A stretch of DNA of 64,000 nucleotides. Origin: JAMXLG01 sp963765935 (GTDB lineage: Bacteria; Vulcanimicrobiota; Vulcanimicrobiia; Vulcanimicrobiales; Vulcanimicrobiaceae). The stretch's first letter is position 1. Each line of letters starts with the position of its first letter. The position numbers and the translations under genes were made by a program. The notes beneath the pieces are model-generated. The model was not told where the DNA came from and made no database searches. It worked only from the letters and a program-made list of their open reading frames with translations. Location: the NCBI GenBank assembly GCA_963765935.1, contig CAVXXX010000001.1, positions 744,001 to 808,000 of the forward strand, read 5' to 3'. Below are positions 26,294 to 34,783 of the stretch, in pieces.

Positions 26294-27285
26294 CCGCCGG
26301 ATCGAAAGTCCTTAACAACGTTGAGGCCGTACGCGAAACGCTGTATGAAGCGATGAAGAGTGACGACCGCACGATCATTCTCGGCGAAGACGTCGGCGCG
26401 CGCGGTAACGTGTTCCTCATCACCAAAGATTTCATCGGCGAATTCGGCCCGGAGCGCGTGATCGATACGCCGATCGCCGAAGCATCGATCGTCGGTATCG
26501 CGGTCGGCATGGCGATGGAAGGCTTGCGTCCCATTGCCGAGATTCAATTCGCCGACTTCATCTACCCGGCGTTCAACCAGATCGTCGGTGAAGCGGCGAA
26601 GACCCGCTATCGCTCGAACGGTGAATACACGTGTCCGCTGGTAATTCGTACGCCGTACGGCGGCGGCGTTCGCGGCGCGCTCTCGCACTCGGTATGCATC
26701 GAAGCGCTCTTCTATCATGTTCCCGGATTGAAGATCGTTGCGCCGGCGTTTCCCGCCGACGTAAAGGGTCTGCTCAATGCGGCAATCGACGATCCCGATC
26801 CGGTGCTCTTCCTCGAACACAAGAAGACGTACCGTTTGATCAAAGGTGAAGTGCCCGAAGGCCACTACACCATTCCGATCGGCAAAGCGAACGTTTTGAA
26901 AGAAGGACGTCAGCTCACGGTCGTTTCGTACGGACTGTACGTGCATTGGGCGCTCGAAGCGGCGAATCAGCTACAGAACGAAGGCATGTCGGTCGAAGTG
27001 ATCGATTTGCGCTCGATTCGTCCGATGGATCGCACGGCGATTCTTGACAGCGTTGAGAAGACGCGTAAGCTGCTCATTATTCACGAAGACAACAAGTTCG
27101 GCGGCATCGGCGCCGAGATTTCGGCGATGGTTGCGGAAGAGGCGCTCTTCTCGCTCGACGCGCCGATCCGCCGTCTCGCTGCGCCCGACGTGCCGGCGAT
27201 GGGCTATGCGGAGCCGCTCGAACACGAATACATGTCATCGCCGGCCGAGATGGCCGATGCGATGCGGGAGATGGTGAAGTTCTGA
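26284..27285 (+). CDS. 2-oxoacid dehydrogenase E1 component beta subunit
   Basis: 333-residue transketolase-like beta subunit that completes the E1 active site. ILGEDVGARGNVFLITKDF, DTPIAEASIVGIAVGMAM, EIQFADFIYPAFNQI and the C-terminal domain IIHEDNKFGGIGAEISAMV are typical. GTG 26284 lies inside the end of E1-alpha copy 2, and the stop TGA overlaps the E2 ATG by one base, so E1-alpha2, E1-beta and E2 are translationally linked. Confidence 0.92.
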   Translation: MAVTAGSKVLNNVEAVRETLYEAMKSDDRTIILGEDVGARGNVFLITKDFIGEFGPERVIDTPIAEASIVGIAVGMAMEGLRPIAEIQFADFIYPAFNQIVGEAAKTRYRSNGEYTCPLVIRTPYGGGVRGALSHSVCIEALFYHVPGLKIVAPAFPADVKGLLNAAIDDPDPVLFLEHKKTYRLIKGEVPEGHYTIPIGKANVLKEGRQLTVVSYGLYVHWALEAANQLQNEGMSVEVIDLRSIRPMDRTAILDSVEKTRKLLIIHEDNKFGGIGAEISAMVAEEALFSLDAPIRRLAAPDVPAMGYAEPLEHEYMSSPAEMADAMREMVKF

Positions 27286-28709
27286 TGGCAACGACGATTA
27301 CGATGCCGCAGCTCGGCGAAACCGTTACCGAAGGTACGGTCGCGCAGTGGCTCAAGAAAGTCGGCGATACCGTTGAGAAGTACGAGCCGTTTCTCGAAGT
27401 TTCGACGGATAAAGTCAATGCCGAAGTTCCGGCTCCGGTCACGGGCGTTATCAAAGAAGTGCTCGTGAAAGAAGGCGACACGGTTCCGATCGGCACGGCG
27501 ATCGCCGTCATCGAAGAAGTCGTGGATTCAGCTAAAGCTGAATCCGTAGCGGTTGCACCGGCTGCTACGCAGCCGCCGCAATCCGCGGATGCGATGGCGA
27601 ACAGTGCGAATGAAGAGCCGGTTCCGGGATTCAACATTCCCCAGCTGCCGACGGCGCCGGCAGCGGCCTCGGGCAACGGTCACACGCGCACCGGCAACGG
27701 CGTGATTCCGAGTTCGTACGGCGCGCCGGGCGGTCTCGATGCCGCAGGCGCAGAGGAAGCGCTGCGTAAAGCATCGCCCGCGGTGCGAAAGCTTGCGCGC
27801 GAGCATCATATCGACATCCGCGCGATTCGCGGCAGCGGCGCAAACGGCCGCGTTACGGCGGACGACGTAATGACCGCAGCGGCAATGGGTCCTGCGGCGG
27901 CGGTTGGACAAGCGATTGCAACCGGCACGAACTTTGGTGCGACACCGCCGCCGTCGTTTGCGGCACCGGCCGCTCCGGCTGCGTCGGGAACGTCGACGTA
28001 CGGCCAACCGATTCCCGGCACCGTTATTCCGCTCACGCAAGCGCGCCGCATTATCGCGGAGCGAATGGTTGAGTCGAAGCACACTGCGCCGCATGCATGG
28101 TCCATGGTGTCGATCGATGTGACGAACGTGTGGAAGTGGCGCGCGCGTGAAAAGGATCGTTTCGAACGCGAGACGGGTTACAAACTCACCCTGCTGCCGT
28201 TTTTTATGCGCGCGGTGATCGAGTCGCTCTCAGTCTTCCCGCTCATGAACGCGAAGTTTACCGCGGACGGCATCTACGTCAACAAGGACGTGAACGTTGG
28301 CATCGCGATCGGCCTAGCGACGAATCTCGTCGTACCGGTTGTGAAGAACGCAGATAAGCTCTCGATCAAGGGCCTCGCGATTGCAGCGGGTGAGTTGATC
28401 GATAAAGCACGTCGCAACAAGCTCGGCGTGGACGATCTAGCGGGTGGCACGTTCACCGTGAACAACAATGGCGCCAACGGTTCGTGGGCGTCGGCGCCGA
28501 TTATTAACGGCGGACAAGCCGGCATCGTCACGATGGAAACCGTCGAGAAGAAACTGCTCGTGCGCGACGATGACTCGTTCGCACCGCGCTACGTGATGAA
28601 TTCGTGCCTCTCGCTCGATCATCGCGTCGTCGACGGCTACGTCGCCAGCGGCTTCCTCGCCGACCTCAAGAAGCGTCTCGAAAAGATGGGTCCTGAAGGC
28701 GCGTTGTAG
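27285..28709 (+). CDS. Dihydrolipoamide acyltransferase (E2)
   Basis: 474-residue E2 core. One N-terminal lipoyl domain with the lipoylated Lys43 in STDKVNAEVPAP, an Ala/Pro-rich linker, a peripheral subunit-binding domain (SPAVRKLAREHHID...GANGRVTADDV), a second Ala/Pro-rich linker, and the catalytic acyltransferase domain ending in the active-site SLDHRVVDGYVASGFLADL. It transfers the acyl group to CoA. No lipoamide dehydrogenase (E3) gene lies in the window. The last 44 bp overlap the CGNR gene on the other strand. Confidence 0.92.
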   Translation: MATTITMPQLGETVTEGTVAQWLKKVGDTVEKYEPFLEVSTDKVNAEVPAPVTGVIKEVLVKEGDTVPIGTAIAVIEEVVDSAKAESVAVAPAATQPPQSADAMANSANEEPVPGFNIPQLPTAPAAASGNGHTRTGNGVIPSSYGAPGGLDAAGAEEALRKASPAVRKLAREHHIDIRAIRGSGANGRVTADDVMTAAAMGPAAAVGQAIATGTNFGATPPPSFAAPAAPAASGTSTYGQPIPGTVIPLTQARRIIAERMVESKHTAPHAWSMVSIDVTNVWKWRAREKDRFERETGYKLTLLPFFMRAVIESLSVFPLMNAKFTADGIYVNKDVNVGIAIGLATNLVVPVVKNADKLSIKGLAIAAGELIDKARRNKLGVDDLAGGTFTVNNNGANGSWASAPIINGGQAGIVTMETVEKKLLVRDDDSFAPRYVMNSCLSLDHRVVDGYVASGFLADLKKRLEKMGPEGAL

Positions 28710-29256
28710 TTCCCGCGCGGCGCTGTTGTGCGCGCGCACGATCGAAACATCGCGTGCTGCACCAGTGCCGCGTACCGCTTTTCGTGCGGTCATAAAAGAA
28801 CAGAATGCAGCCTTCACAGGCGTGTAATCGCTCCACTTGGCCTTCAGTCACGAGTCTAGCGGCGGCGAGCGCAATCGCCACCACAGCGCGCTCGCGCGGT
28901 TCAGTTGCTCGAAACACAAGCGCGTCGTGAGATCCGCAACGCATAATCTCCGGATGCGCGCGCGACAGCTCCCTATTGAGGCTCGCGATCAGCGATGCGT
29001 CGAAATCACCGCGTTGCACGGCGAGCGCGAAGCTCTCGCGCAGCATCTCCCGAAATTCGCGCAACCGTAGTAACTCCGCATCGGTGGCCGCACCATCGAG
29101 CGGCTCAAAGCCGTCGTAATGTTCCGCGGCCTCAGCCCACCACCGTTCGAAGTCCGCCGGCCCTTCCAGCAGATCACGCTCGTGGCCGCGCGTGCGGACG
29201 CGAGTGTTGATGAAGTCCAAGGCGAGGTTGTCGCCGACGAACAGAAACCGGTCCAT
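28666..29256 (-). CDS. CGNR zinc-finger/ABATE-domain regulator
   Basis: 196-residue probable transcription regulator. N-terminal ABATE-type helical domain starts FLFVGDNLALDFINTRV; the C-terminal zinc finger has Cys ligands in LHACEGCILFFYDRT and HWCSTRCFDRARAQQRRAG. The hallmark Cys-Gly-Asn-Arg reads CFDRAR here, a variant of the motif. It is divergent from the alpha/beta hydrolase gene, with a 9-bp inverted repeat between them, so it may control that gene. The 3' end overlaps E2 by 44 bp. Confidence 0.75.
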   Translation of the reverse strand: MDRFLFVGDNLALDFINTRVRTRGHERDLLEGPADFERWWAEAAEHYDGFEPLDGAATDAELLRLREFREMLRESFALAVQRGDFDASLIASLNRELSRAHPEIMRCGSHDALVFRATEPRERAVVAIALAAARLVTEGQVERLHACEGCILFFYDRTKSGTRHWCSTRCFDRARAQQRRAGTTTRLQDPSFRDAS

Positions 29257-29329
29257 TTCCCCTCTCCCTCGAAATCCAGATCAAATTTGGGTATTGCAGC
29301 GGACTTCTGGATGCGCTATCATGACCCTT

Positions 29330-29360
29330 GTCCGCATCAAACTAACATAAAGATGCGGAC
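29330..29360. promoter_or_regulatory. 9-bp inverted repeat upstream of the alpha/beta hydrolase
   Basis: GTCCGCATC (29330-29338) and GATGCGGAC (29352-29360) form a perfect inverted repeat around a 13-bp AT-rich spacer containing CATAAA. It lies in the 129-bp divergent interval between the CGNR regulator and the hydrolase, 25 bp before the hydrolase start. It could be an operator or an mRNA 5' hairpin. Confidence 0.5.
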
Positions 29361-29385
29361 TGCAGCAAGCCGTGAAAGGGCCCAT

Positions 29386-30282
29386 ATGCTTCATACGCCG
29401 CCTACCAACGCTGCCGCCTCCGCCGATACCGGCGTCCATTACCGCTACTCCACCGTGAACGGCGTGCGGATCTTCTATCGGGAGGCAGGCTCGCCGGCGA
29501 GCCCGACCATCGTGCTCTTCCACGGGTTTCCCACCTCGTCGTACATGTTCCGCAATCTCATTCCGCTGCTCGCTCCGGCATATCACGTAATCGCCCCGGA
29601 TTATCCGGGCTACGGAAACAGCGACATGCCGGATCGGACGAACTTCGCATACACCTTCGATCATCTCTCGGAGGTAATGACGGGCTTCCTCGAGCAGACC
29701 GGCACGCGACGCTTCGCGATGTACATCCAGGATTTTGGCGCGCCGATCGGTTTGCGCATCGCGGCAGCGCATCCGGATTGGATTACCGGACTCGTGATTC
29801 AAAACGGAAACGCGTACCAGGAAGGCGTGACGTTCGATTCAGCGGAGATGCGCGCATTTTGGAACGACCGAAACGCTTCTGCACCGATCGCTGCCATCAT
29901 GGAACCAAACGAGATTGCGTTCCAATATCTTCACGGTGCGCGCAATCCGGAGAACATCAGCCCCGATACCTATAACAGCGATCTCGCGTTTCTCGCGCGC
30001 CCGGGAGCAAAAGAGATTCAGCTTGACATGCTCCACGATTACCAGAACAATTTTCCAAAGTACGCCCAGTGGCAAGCATATTTCCGTAAGTATCAGCCAC
30101 CGGCGCTGGTCGTTTGGGGCGAAAACGATCCCTTCTTCTCGATGGCCGGCGCGGAAGCTTACAAACGCGATCTGAAGCACATCCAGTACCACTTCTTCCC
30201 GACAGGGCACTTCGCGCTCGAGGAATTCGCGCCACAAATCGCCGCATACATCAATGCATTCGAAGGAAAGCTGGCGAAGTGA
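29386..30282 (+). CDS. Alpha/beta hydrolase (epoxide hydrolase/haloalkane dehalogenase type)
   Basis: 298-residue alpha/beta-fold hydrolase. Oxyanion-hole motif LFHGFPTSSYMFRNL, nucleophile elbow YIQDFGAPIG with Asp as nucleophile (rather than Ser), acid residue region VVWGENDPFF, and catalytic His in FPTGHFALEEF. An Asp nucleophile indicates an epoxide hydrolase or dehalogenase rather than an esterase. GAAAGGG before ATG 29386 picks this start; the open frame further upstream lies in the CGNR gene. Downstream is a palindromic repeat with a terminator. Confidence 0.85.
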   Translation: MLHTPPTNAAASADTGVHYRYSTVNGVRIFYREAGSPASPTIVLFHGFPTSSYMFRNLIPLLAPAYHVIAPDYPGYGNSDMPDRTNFAYTFDHLSEVMTGFLEQTGTRRFAMYIQDFGAPIGLRIAAAHPDWITGLVIQNGNAYQEGVTFDSAEMRAFWNDRNASAPIAAIMEPNEIAFQYLHGARNPENISPDTYNSDLAFLARPGAKEIQLDMLHDYQNNFPKYAQWQAYFRKYQPPALVVWGENDPFFSMAGAEAYKRDLKHIQYHFFPTGHFALEEFAPQIAAYINAFEGKLAK

Positions 30283-30302
30283 ACCTCTTACTTATCGGTT
30301 GT

Positions 30303-30414
30303 AGCTTTGTCATCCTGAGCTTGTCGAAGGATCGCCTCAATTCAAAAGCCCGGCGAAATTCCGTCGGGCTCTTTATTCGTAACGATCCTTCGACAAACTC
30401 AGGATGACAGAGCT
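30303..30414. repeat. Dispersed palindromic repeat with internal terminator, copy 1
   Basis: Inverted arms of 32 bp (30303-30334 and 30383-30414) match at 30 positions and begin around TGTCATCCTGAGCTTGTCGA. Between them is a hairpin, AGCCCGGCG...CGTCGGGCT, flanked by AAAA and CTTTATT, which resembles a bidirectional intrinsic terminator. It stands between the convergent hydrolase and DUF899 genes, and its right arm encodes the final LSS and TGA stop of the latter. Confidence 0.85.
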
Positions 30415-31077
30415 ACCATGTAATCATTGCGCAAGTTCACATCGCCGCGGCCCGACGGCGTCAAGTCGAACACGTGCCAAACCGGTTGCAACAGGTCGAT
30501 GCCGCGAATGGTATGGTCGTCTTCGTCGGGATGCATGATGTAGGTGTTTCTCAGCGTCGATCCGTTTTTCGAGAAGACGGCGACCGTCGATACGGGATCG
30601 CCGTCTTCATCGCGGGCAGCAATCGCATCGGCGAGTTGCGTTCCCACATCGGCGAGCACCGGCACCCGATCCCACCCGCGTTGACCTGCCCATTGTTGTA
30701 ACCGCTCGACGGGCGCGAGACTCGCTACGATAAAATTGAAGCGCTGCGTGATGTGCGGCGTAACGGCGTTCAAACCGTCGATCCATCCCGAGCACATCGG
30801 ACAAAATTCGTCGTCATCCGCCCAATACATCAAGTGGTACATCACGAGATACGGCTCGCGGCCGGATTTGAAGAGTTGCGAGAGGCGAACCGGTCCGTCG
30901 ACGGCCGGTGAACTCGTAGTTGGATACTTCAGGCCCTTGCGGCAGCTCGCGGCGCATTTGCGCGACCTGCTCGAGCTGCTGCAGCACATTCTTTTCGGCA
31001 ATCAAAAGCTTTTCGCGGGCTTGACGATATTCGTTCGACGCGCCGGGTGCTACGAGCCCATCGATCATCTTCGTCAT
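30399..31077 (-). pseudogene. DUF899 thioredoxin-like protein, frameshifted
   Basis: A DUF899-family gene split over two frames. The first part (ATG 31077) reads KMIDGLVAPGASNEYRQARE and PEVSNYEFTG; the family sequence then continues in another frame with DGPVRLSQLFKSG, YHLMYWADDDEFCPMCSGW and NFIVASLAPVERL. The switch lies around 30890-30910, consistent with one inserted base. DUF899 proteins have a thioredoxin-like fold with the CxxC seen here (CPMC). It overlaps the upstream AHSA1 gene by 4 bp, and the last residues come from the repeat. Confidence 0.75.
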
Positions 31078-31502
31078 GGTTCCAATAACCTCCGGAGTGC
31101 CTCAAAACTCGTCTCCCAACCCAGACGATTGGCATCGTACACCTGTTGCGACGGACAACCCGCATGCCGCAAGGTTACTCGTGTACCGCGTTGCGTTGGT
31201 TCCAAATCGTACGTCACGGTTGTGACGAGCGGAGAACCGGCAAGCAGCCACGTGTGGACGAGCCGCTTCGGTGCGTCGACTTCGAGAAATTCTCCGTCGA
31301 GCGCGTACGGATTGCCGCGGCCGATTCCCGAGGCATGCCACGTACCGCCGGGTCGAACGTCGCCGCGCCATTCTCGCGTGTCGAACACGCCGGGGCGTAC
31401 CCACCATTTCGTGATCTCATCTGAGGTTAGCGCGCGAAAGACGCGATCCGGTGGCGCGGGAATTTCAGCGACTACAACTGCATCAAGTGTCGAAGCATTC
31501 AT
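31074..31502 (-). CDS. SRPBCC/AHSA1-family protein
   Basis: 142-residue START/Bet v1-like protein (Aha1 C-terminal-like). Typical segments are IPAPPDRVFRALTSDEITKW, DVRPGGTWHASG and GTRVTLRHAGCPS, with a final GWETSFEALRRLLEP helix. The fold binds hydrophobic ligands; function is unknown. Third gene of the ArsR operon, overlapping both neighbours by 4 bp. Confidence 0.85.
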   Translation of the reverse strand: MNASTLDAVVVAEIPAPPDRVFRALTSDEITKWWVRPGVFDTREWRGDVRPGGTWHASGIGRGNPYALDGEFLEVDAPKRLVHTWLLAGSPLVTTVTYDLEPTQRGTRVTLRHAGCPSQQVYDANRLGWETSFEALRRLLEP

Positions 31503-31939
31503 CTCACAACACCTCTAAGCTGCTCGAGGATTGATTCCCATCCGTGCCCATGGCTTGCGCGTGATTGTTCGGAAGCGAATTGGTCGTGGGTGAGGATTAG
31601 CTCCGTTCCGCCGTTGTGCGGATTGAATTCGAGCGTGAGGAGCGTATCATGCTCTTCGCGCGGATCGTCTTCTTTCCATCGCCACGTCATTTGCAAGCGA
31701 CGCGGCGGCCGAACTTCGCGATAGATTCCACCGACGATCCATTGCTGGCCGTCGGGCATTTGCATCACGACGCGATACGTTCCGCCGTCACGTACGTCCA
31801 TTTCCACTTCGGCGGCGCCGACTTCATCCGGACCTAGAAACTGTTTTGCCAATTCGGGCGTCGTCCAGGCCTCGAACACGCGCTCCGGCGGCGCATCATA
31901 CGTACGGCGGATAACGAGCGCAGGTACTGTTGTTTGCAT
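31499..31939 (-). CDS. SRPBCC/AHSA1-family protein
   Basis: 146 residues, same superfamily as its neighbour: IRRTYDAPPERVFEAWTTPE, MDVRDGGTYRVVM, GTELILTHDQFASE and GHGWESILEQLRGV. Encoded 2 bp after the ArsR gene. Pairing of ArsR regulators with AHSA1 proteins is common in soil bacteria, and the AHSA1 protein is thought to act on a small ligand or stress response. Confidence 0.86.
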   Translation of the reverse strand: MQTTVPALVIRRTYDAPPERVFEAWTTPELAKQFLGPDEVGAAEVEMDVRDGGTYRVVMQMPDGQQWIVGGIYREVRPPRRLQMTWRWKEDDPREEHDTLLTLEFNPHNGGTELILTHDQFASEQSRASHGHGWESILEQLRGVVR

Positions 31940-31941
31940 CG

Positions 31942-32304
31942 CTATTTCTTCTTTCGTTCGGACGCCCTTCGCGTAGGCTCAGGAGAAGGCTTCGCAAGAA
32001 CGGAGTCCAGGCGATCGAGGACCGCATTCCAGTAGCGGCGCTGACGCTCGATCCAAATTGCGGCTCCTGCCATCGCTTCAGGCGAGAGATTGAGATGATG
32101 CGTGCGCCCGACGATCTCACGCTGAATCAATCCCGAGTCTTCCAACACCCGAACGTGCTTTGAAATCGCAGGCTGCGAGATCGGAAATTCGGAAGCGATT
32201 TCCCCGACCGTTAGCGGTTTGCGCGCCAAGCGTTCGAGAATGCGCCTGCGCGTCGGGTCGGCGAGAGCGGAGAAGACCGCATCGAGCTTCATTTCATTAA
32301 CCAT
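31942..32304 (-). CDS. ArsR-family transcriptional repressor
   Basis: 120-residue winged-helix regulator: ALADPTRRRILERLARKPLT, recognition helix region PISQPAISKHVRVLEDSGLI and wing REIVGRTHHLNLSPE. No metal-binding Cys motif is present, as in the ArsR members linked to AHSA1 proteins. Start ATG 32304 (or ATG 32292) lies next to a perfect 12-bp palindrome, so autorepression of the four-gene operon is likely. A basic C-terminal tail ends the protein. Confidence 0.88.
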   Translation of the reverse strand: MVNEMKLDAVFSALADPTRRRILERLARKPLTVGEIASEFPISQPAISKHVRVLEDSGLIQREIVGRTHHLNLSPEAMAGAAIWIERQRRYWNAVLDRLDSVLAKPSPEPTRRASERKKK

Positions 32305-32306
32305 TT

Positions 32307-32318
32307 GGTTATATAACC
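32307..32318. promoter_or_regulatory. Palindromic operator candidate of the ArsR operon
   Basis: GGTTATATAACC is a perfect 12-bp palindrome 2 bp upstream of the ArsR start codon, embedded in a longer AT-rich stretch with TTAACCA on one side and CAGTTAA on the other. ArsR repressors bind such imperfect or perfect palindromes across their own promoter. Confidence 0.5.
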
Positions 32319-32365
32319 TTACAGTTAACTTTTGGAGTTGTCAACACCTGTTGCCCAGCGTGGCG

Positions 32366-33316
32366 TCACGCGCCTCTTGCTTGGGATGGTGCGAGTCCGT
32401 ACGCATCACGCCACAGCCGACGCAATTGTCTTCCATCCGCAAAACCGCAGCGCTCGGCGACGGCGTCGATCGTGAGGGTCCGGTCGCGCAAGAGCGATCG
32501 CGCTTGTTCTAACCGTAACGATGTTGCGTAGGCTTTTACGCTGGTGCCGGTGGCGAGACGAAACTGACGCGTCAGCGTGCGAGGACTGACTCCGGCAACG
32601 TCTGCCAATGCTTCCAGGGTGAACGGTTCCCCGGGATGCTCCACTAGCCAGTCCTGCGCGGCGTGCACCTCGGGATAAACATGATCTCGCAATTCGAAAT
32701 ACGCATTGAGCTGCTCCTGGTTCCCCGCCCGCCGTACGCCCACAACCATTTCCCTCGCCACGATCGCCGCAATGCGAGCACCGGCATCACGCTCCACCAT
32801 CGCGAGCGCAAGATCGACGCCGGAAGCGATGCCTGCGCTCGTCGCAATGCGGCCGTCGACGACATACAAGCGATTTCCGGCGACGCGTGCTCGTGGAAAC
32901 GTTTCGCGCAACGTTTCGACGAACTTCCAATGCGTCGTCGCATTACGGTCGTCAAGCAGGCCGGCGGCACCGAGAACAAATGCACCGACGCACACCGATG
33001 CAATACGCGCACCCTCGCGATACGCCAGCCGCAGCCATTCCGTAACATCGGCAAGCTTGGAACGCCGTTTGCAGGCGGCTTCGCGCATTCCCGCGCTGCC
33101 CGGGATGAGAATCGTATCATCAGGTCCCGCATCATGCGGAAGTGAACGCAAACGTGAGATCGCGAGCGACTGTTCGCTCGCGATCTCAGGTTGCGTCGAT
33201 ACATATTCGAGCTGGTATTTTGCTCCTGCCGCAATCGCTTCGTGGAAGACTTGCACCGGACCGGCAAGGTCGAACAACTCGACGCGGTCCGGGACAAAGA
33301 CCAGGACGCGCTTCAT
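32366..33316 (-). CDS. GlxA-type AraC-family transcriptional regulator
   Basis: 316 residues: N-terminal DJ-1/PfpI-like domain (VELFDLAGPVQVFHEA, nucleophile-elbow region RIASVCVGAFVLGAAGLLDD) and C-terminal double HTH of AraC type (LADVAGVSPRTLTRQFRLA, VAERCGFADGRQLRRLW). Such regulators sense unknown small molecules. It follows the isochorismatase-like gene with a 4-bp overlap and so is in the same operon. Confidence 0.9.
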   Translation of the reverse strand: MKRVLVFVPDRVELFDLAGPVQVFHEAIAAGAKYQLEYVSTQPEIASEQSLAISRLRSLPHDAGPDDTILIPGSAGMREAACKRRSKLADVTEWLRLAYREGARIASVCVGAFVLGAAGLLDDRNATTHWKFVETLRETFPRARVAGNRLYVVDGRIATSAGIASGVDLALAMVERDAGARIAAIVAREMVVGVRRAGNQEQLNAYFELRDHVYPEVHAAQDWLVEHPGEPFTLEALADVAGVSPRTLTRQFRLATGTSVKAYATSLRLEQARSLLRDRTLTIDAVAERCGFADGRQLRRLWRDAYGLAPSQARGA

Positions 33317-33906
33317 GCCGGCGCTAGGCTCAGTTCACGTTCGATATCACTGACGTTGGCGATTCGCGCAAAACGCCGGCGCAAAACGAACTCCGTGCGA
33401 TCGACGATCTCTCCTGTCGATAATTCTCGTCCGCTGCCGTCCGCCTTTTCAGAGATCGGGAACGTCAGCGTTGCTTCGGTAACGAAGTCGACATCAAAGC
33501 CGAGGTCCGCTGCCACACGCGCTGTCGTCTCGCAGCACTGTTCGGTCTGAATTCCGGTAATCACCACACGCCGGACGCCTTCTTGCACCAGCATCGGGAG
33601 CAGGTTCGTGCTCGTAAAACAATTGCGCGTCGTCTTGTGAATGAGCGGCTCGCCCGGCAGCGGTTTCAGAAACTCCATCAGCCGGTAGTGCGGACTGGTT
33701 ACCGAAAACGCGTCGTCGGAATCACTGTGCAGGACGAAGACGACGGGACGCCCCGCCTCGCGAAAAGCGGCGATGAGCCGCTCCACGTTAGATTCGAACG
33801 CCGGATTGCTACGCCGCGCCCAGCGCGGCCCGACTTTAAACGAGTCCTGGACGTCGATCACGAGCAGCGCCGAATCGCGCCCCGCTGTCCGGTCTTTATG
33901 AGCCAC
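33313..33906 (-). CDS. Isochorismatase-like cysteine hydrolase
   Basis: 197-residue hydrolase of the isochorismatase/nicotinamidase superfamily. Catalytic Asp in LLVIDVQDSF, catalytic Lys within LIHKTTRNCF, and nucleophile Cys in GIQTEQCCETTARVA form the expected Asp-Lys-Cys triad. GTG 33906 is supported by AAGGAGA. Co-transcribed with the GlxA-type regulator, which may respond to its substrate. Substrate unknown. Confidence 0.85.
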   Translation of the reverse strand: MAHKDRTAGRDSALLVIDVQDSFKVGPRWARRSNPAFESNVERLIAAFREAGRPVVFVLHSDSDDAFSVTSPHYRLMEFLKPLPGEPLIHKTTRNCFTSTNLLPMLVQEGVRRVVITGIQTEQCCETTARVAADLGFDVDFVTEATLTFPISEKADGSGRELSTGEIVDRTEFVLRRRFARIANVSDIERELSLAPA

Positions 33907-34126
33907 TGTCGTCTCCTTGCTTAGAATCGGTTGTTCCGCAAGTATGCCACTGTTTCTTGGGGGAGAATAAGTGCCGGTATGGACGACTATCGGACATTTC
34001 AGGCCAAAGCCTGCTACGTCCGCTCAGGTCAGGGTTGGTGGGAAAAGCAAGCGTCGCGGCAAGGCGAACCCGTCGCCAACGCAGCATATGGATGGTTCCG
34101 CTGTTTTAAACCCTACGGAGAACCTC

Positions 34127-34771
34127 GTGAACGCGATTGCTGAAGAACGACGCCTCCCTTCGCCGGCCCCGCTTCCGCTCGGCCTCGCTTGCGACGGCAC
34201 AACGCTGTGGATGGCAAGCCGCGAAACGCATCGCCTCTACGCCATCAACACACCGACCTGGACGGTTGGTGACGAGGCGCAAGCACCGGGCGGCCCTTTT
34301 GGGATGGCGATGCTCGGTGACGAGTTACGCGTCGTCGTTGGCGTGGGCGCGAAAGATAACGACCGGTACATTTATCGCTTCGTCCCGGGACACGGTTTCA
34401 AAAACGATCGCATACCGTGCCCGGATCTCACCGGCGCGCATGTCGCATTCGACGGCGACACACTCTTTTTGAGCCAGGCGCATTATCGTAAAATCCTCGC
34501 GCTCGACGCGCAAGGCGCAGTGCTTCGCGAGATCCCGCTCGATCGCACGCCGGTCGGCATGACGATCGGCGACGGCTGCTTTTATCTGATTACCGGCGAC
34601 GAGGAGTTTGAGAACCTGGAATTCTGGCGCCTCGATGCGCGCAACGGATCACCGAAGGTCGACGTGCTCGCCTCTATACCGTTCGACGCACGCGGCTTGG
34701 CCTATGACGGCACGCGCTTCTGGACATCGCACCGCGACAACAACGAAATCGTCGCATTTTCCGCCCCGTAG
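34127..34771 (+). CDS. Small beta-propeller-like (NHL/SMP-30 type) protein
   Basis: 214 residues made of repeating short strands: LGLACDGTTLWMASRETHRL, GPFGMAMLGDELRVVVG, VAFDGDTLFLSQAHYRKILA, RGLAYDGTRFWTSHRDNN. This suggests a cytoplasmic propeller or half-propeller without signal peptide. GTG 34127 is preceded by GGAGAA; an upstream ATG (34088) in the same frame lacks a ribosome site. About 200 bp of upstream DNA (33907-34126) holds no other gene I can support. Role unknown. Confidence 0.65.
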   Translation: MNAIAEERRLPSPAPLPLGLACDGTTLWMASRETHRLYAINTPTWTVGDEAQAPGGPFGMAMLGDELRVVVGVGAKDNDRYIYRFVPGHGFKNDRIPCPDLTGAHVAFDGDTLFLSQAHYRKILALDAQGAVLREIPLDRTPVGMTIGDGCFYLITGDEEFENLEFWRLDARNGSPKVDVLASIPFDARGLAYDGTRFWTSHRDNNEIVAFSAP

Positions 34772-34783
34772 TTTCGACGCTAG

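Noticed and set aside
33907..34126. Small + strand gene before the propeller-like gene
   Set aside because: The open frame at 33931-34143 has no ribosome site or recognisable product and ends inside the next gene.
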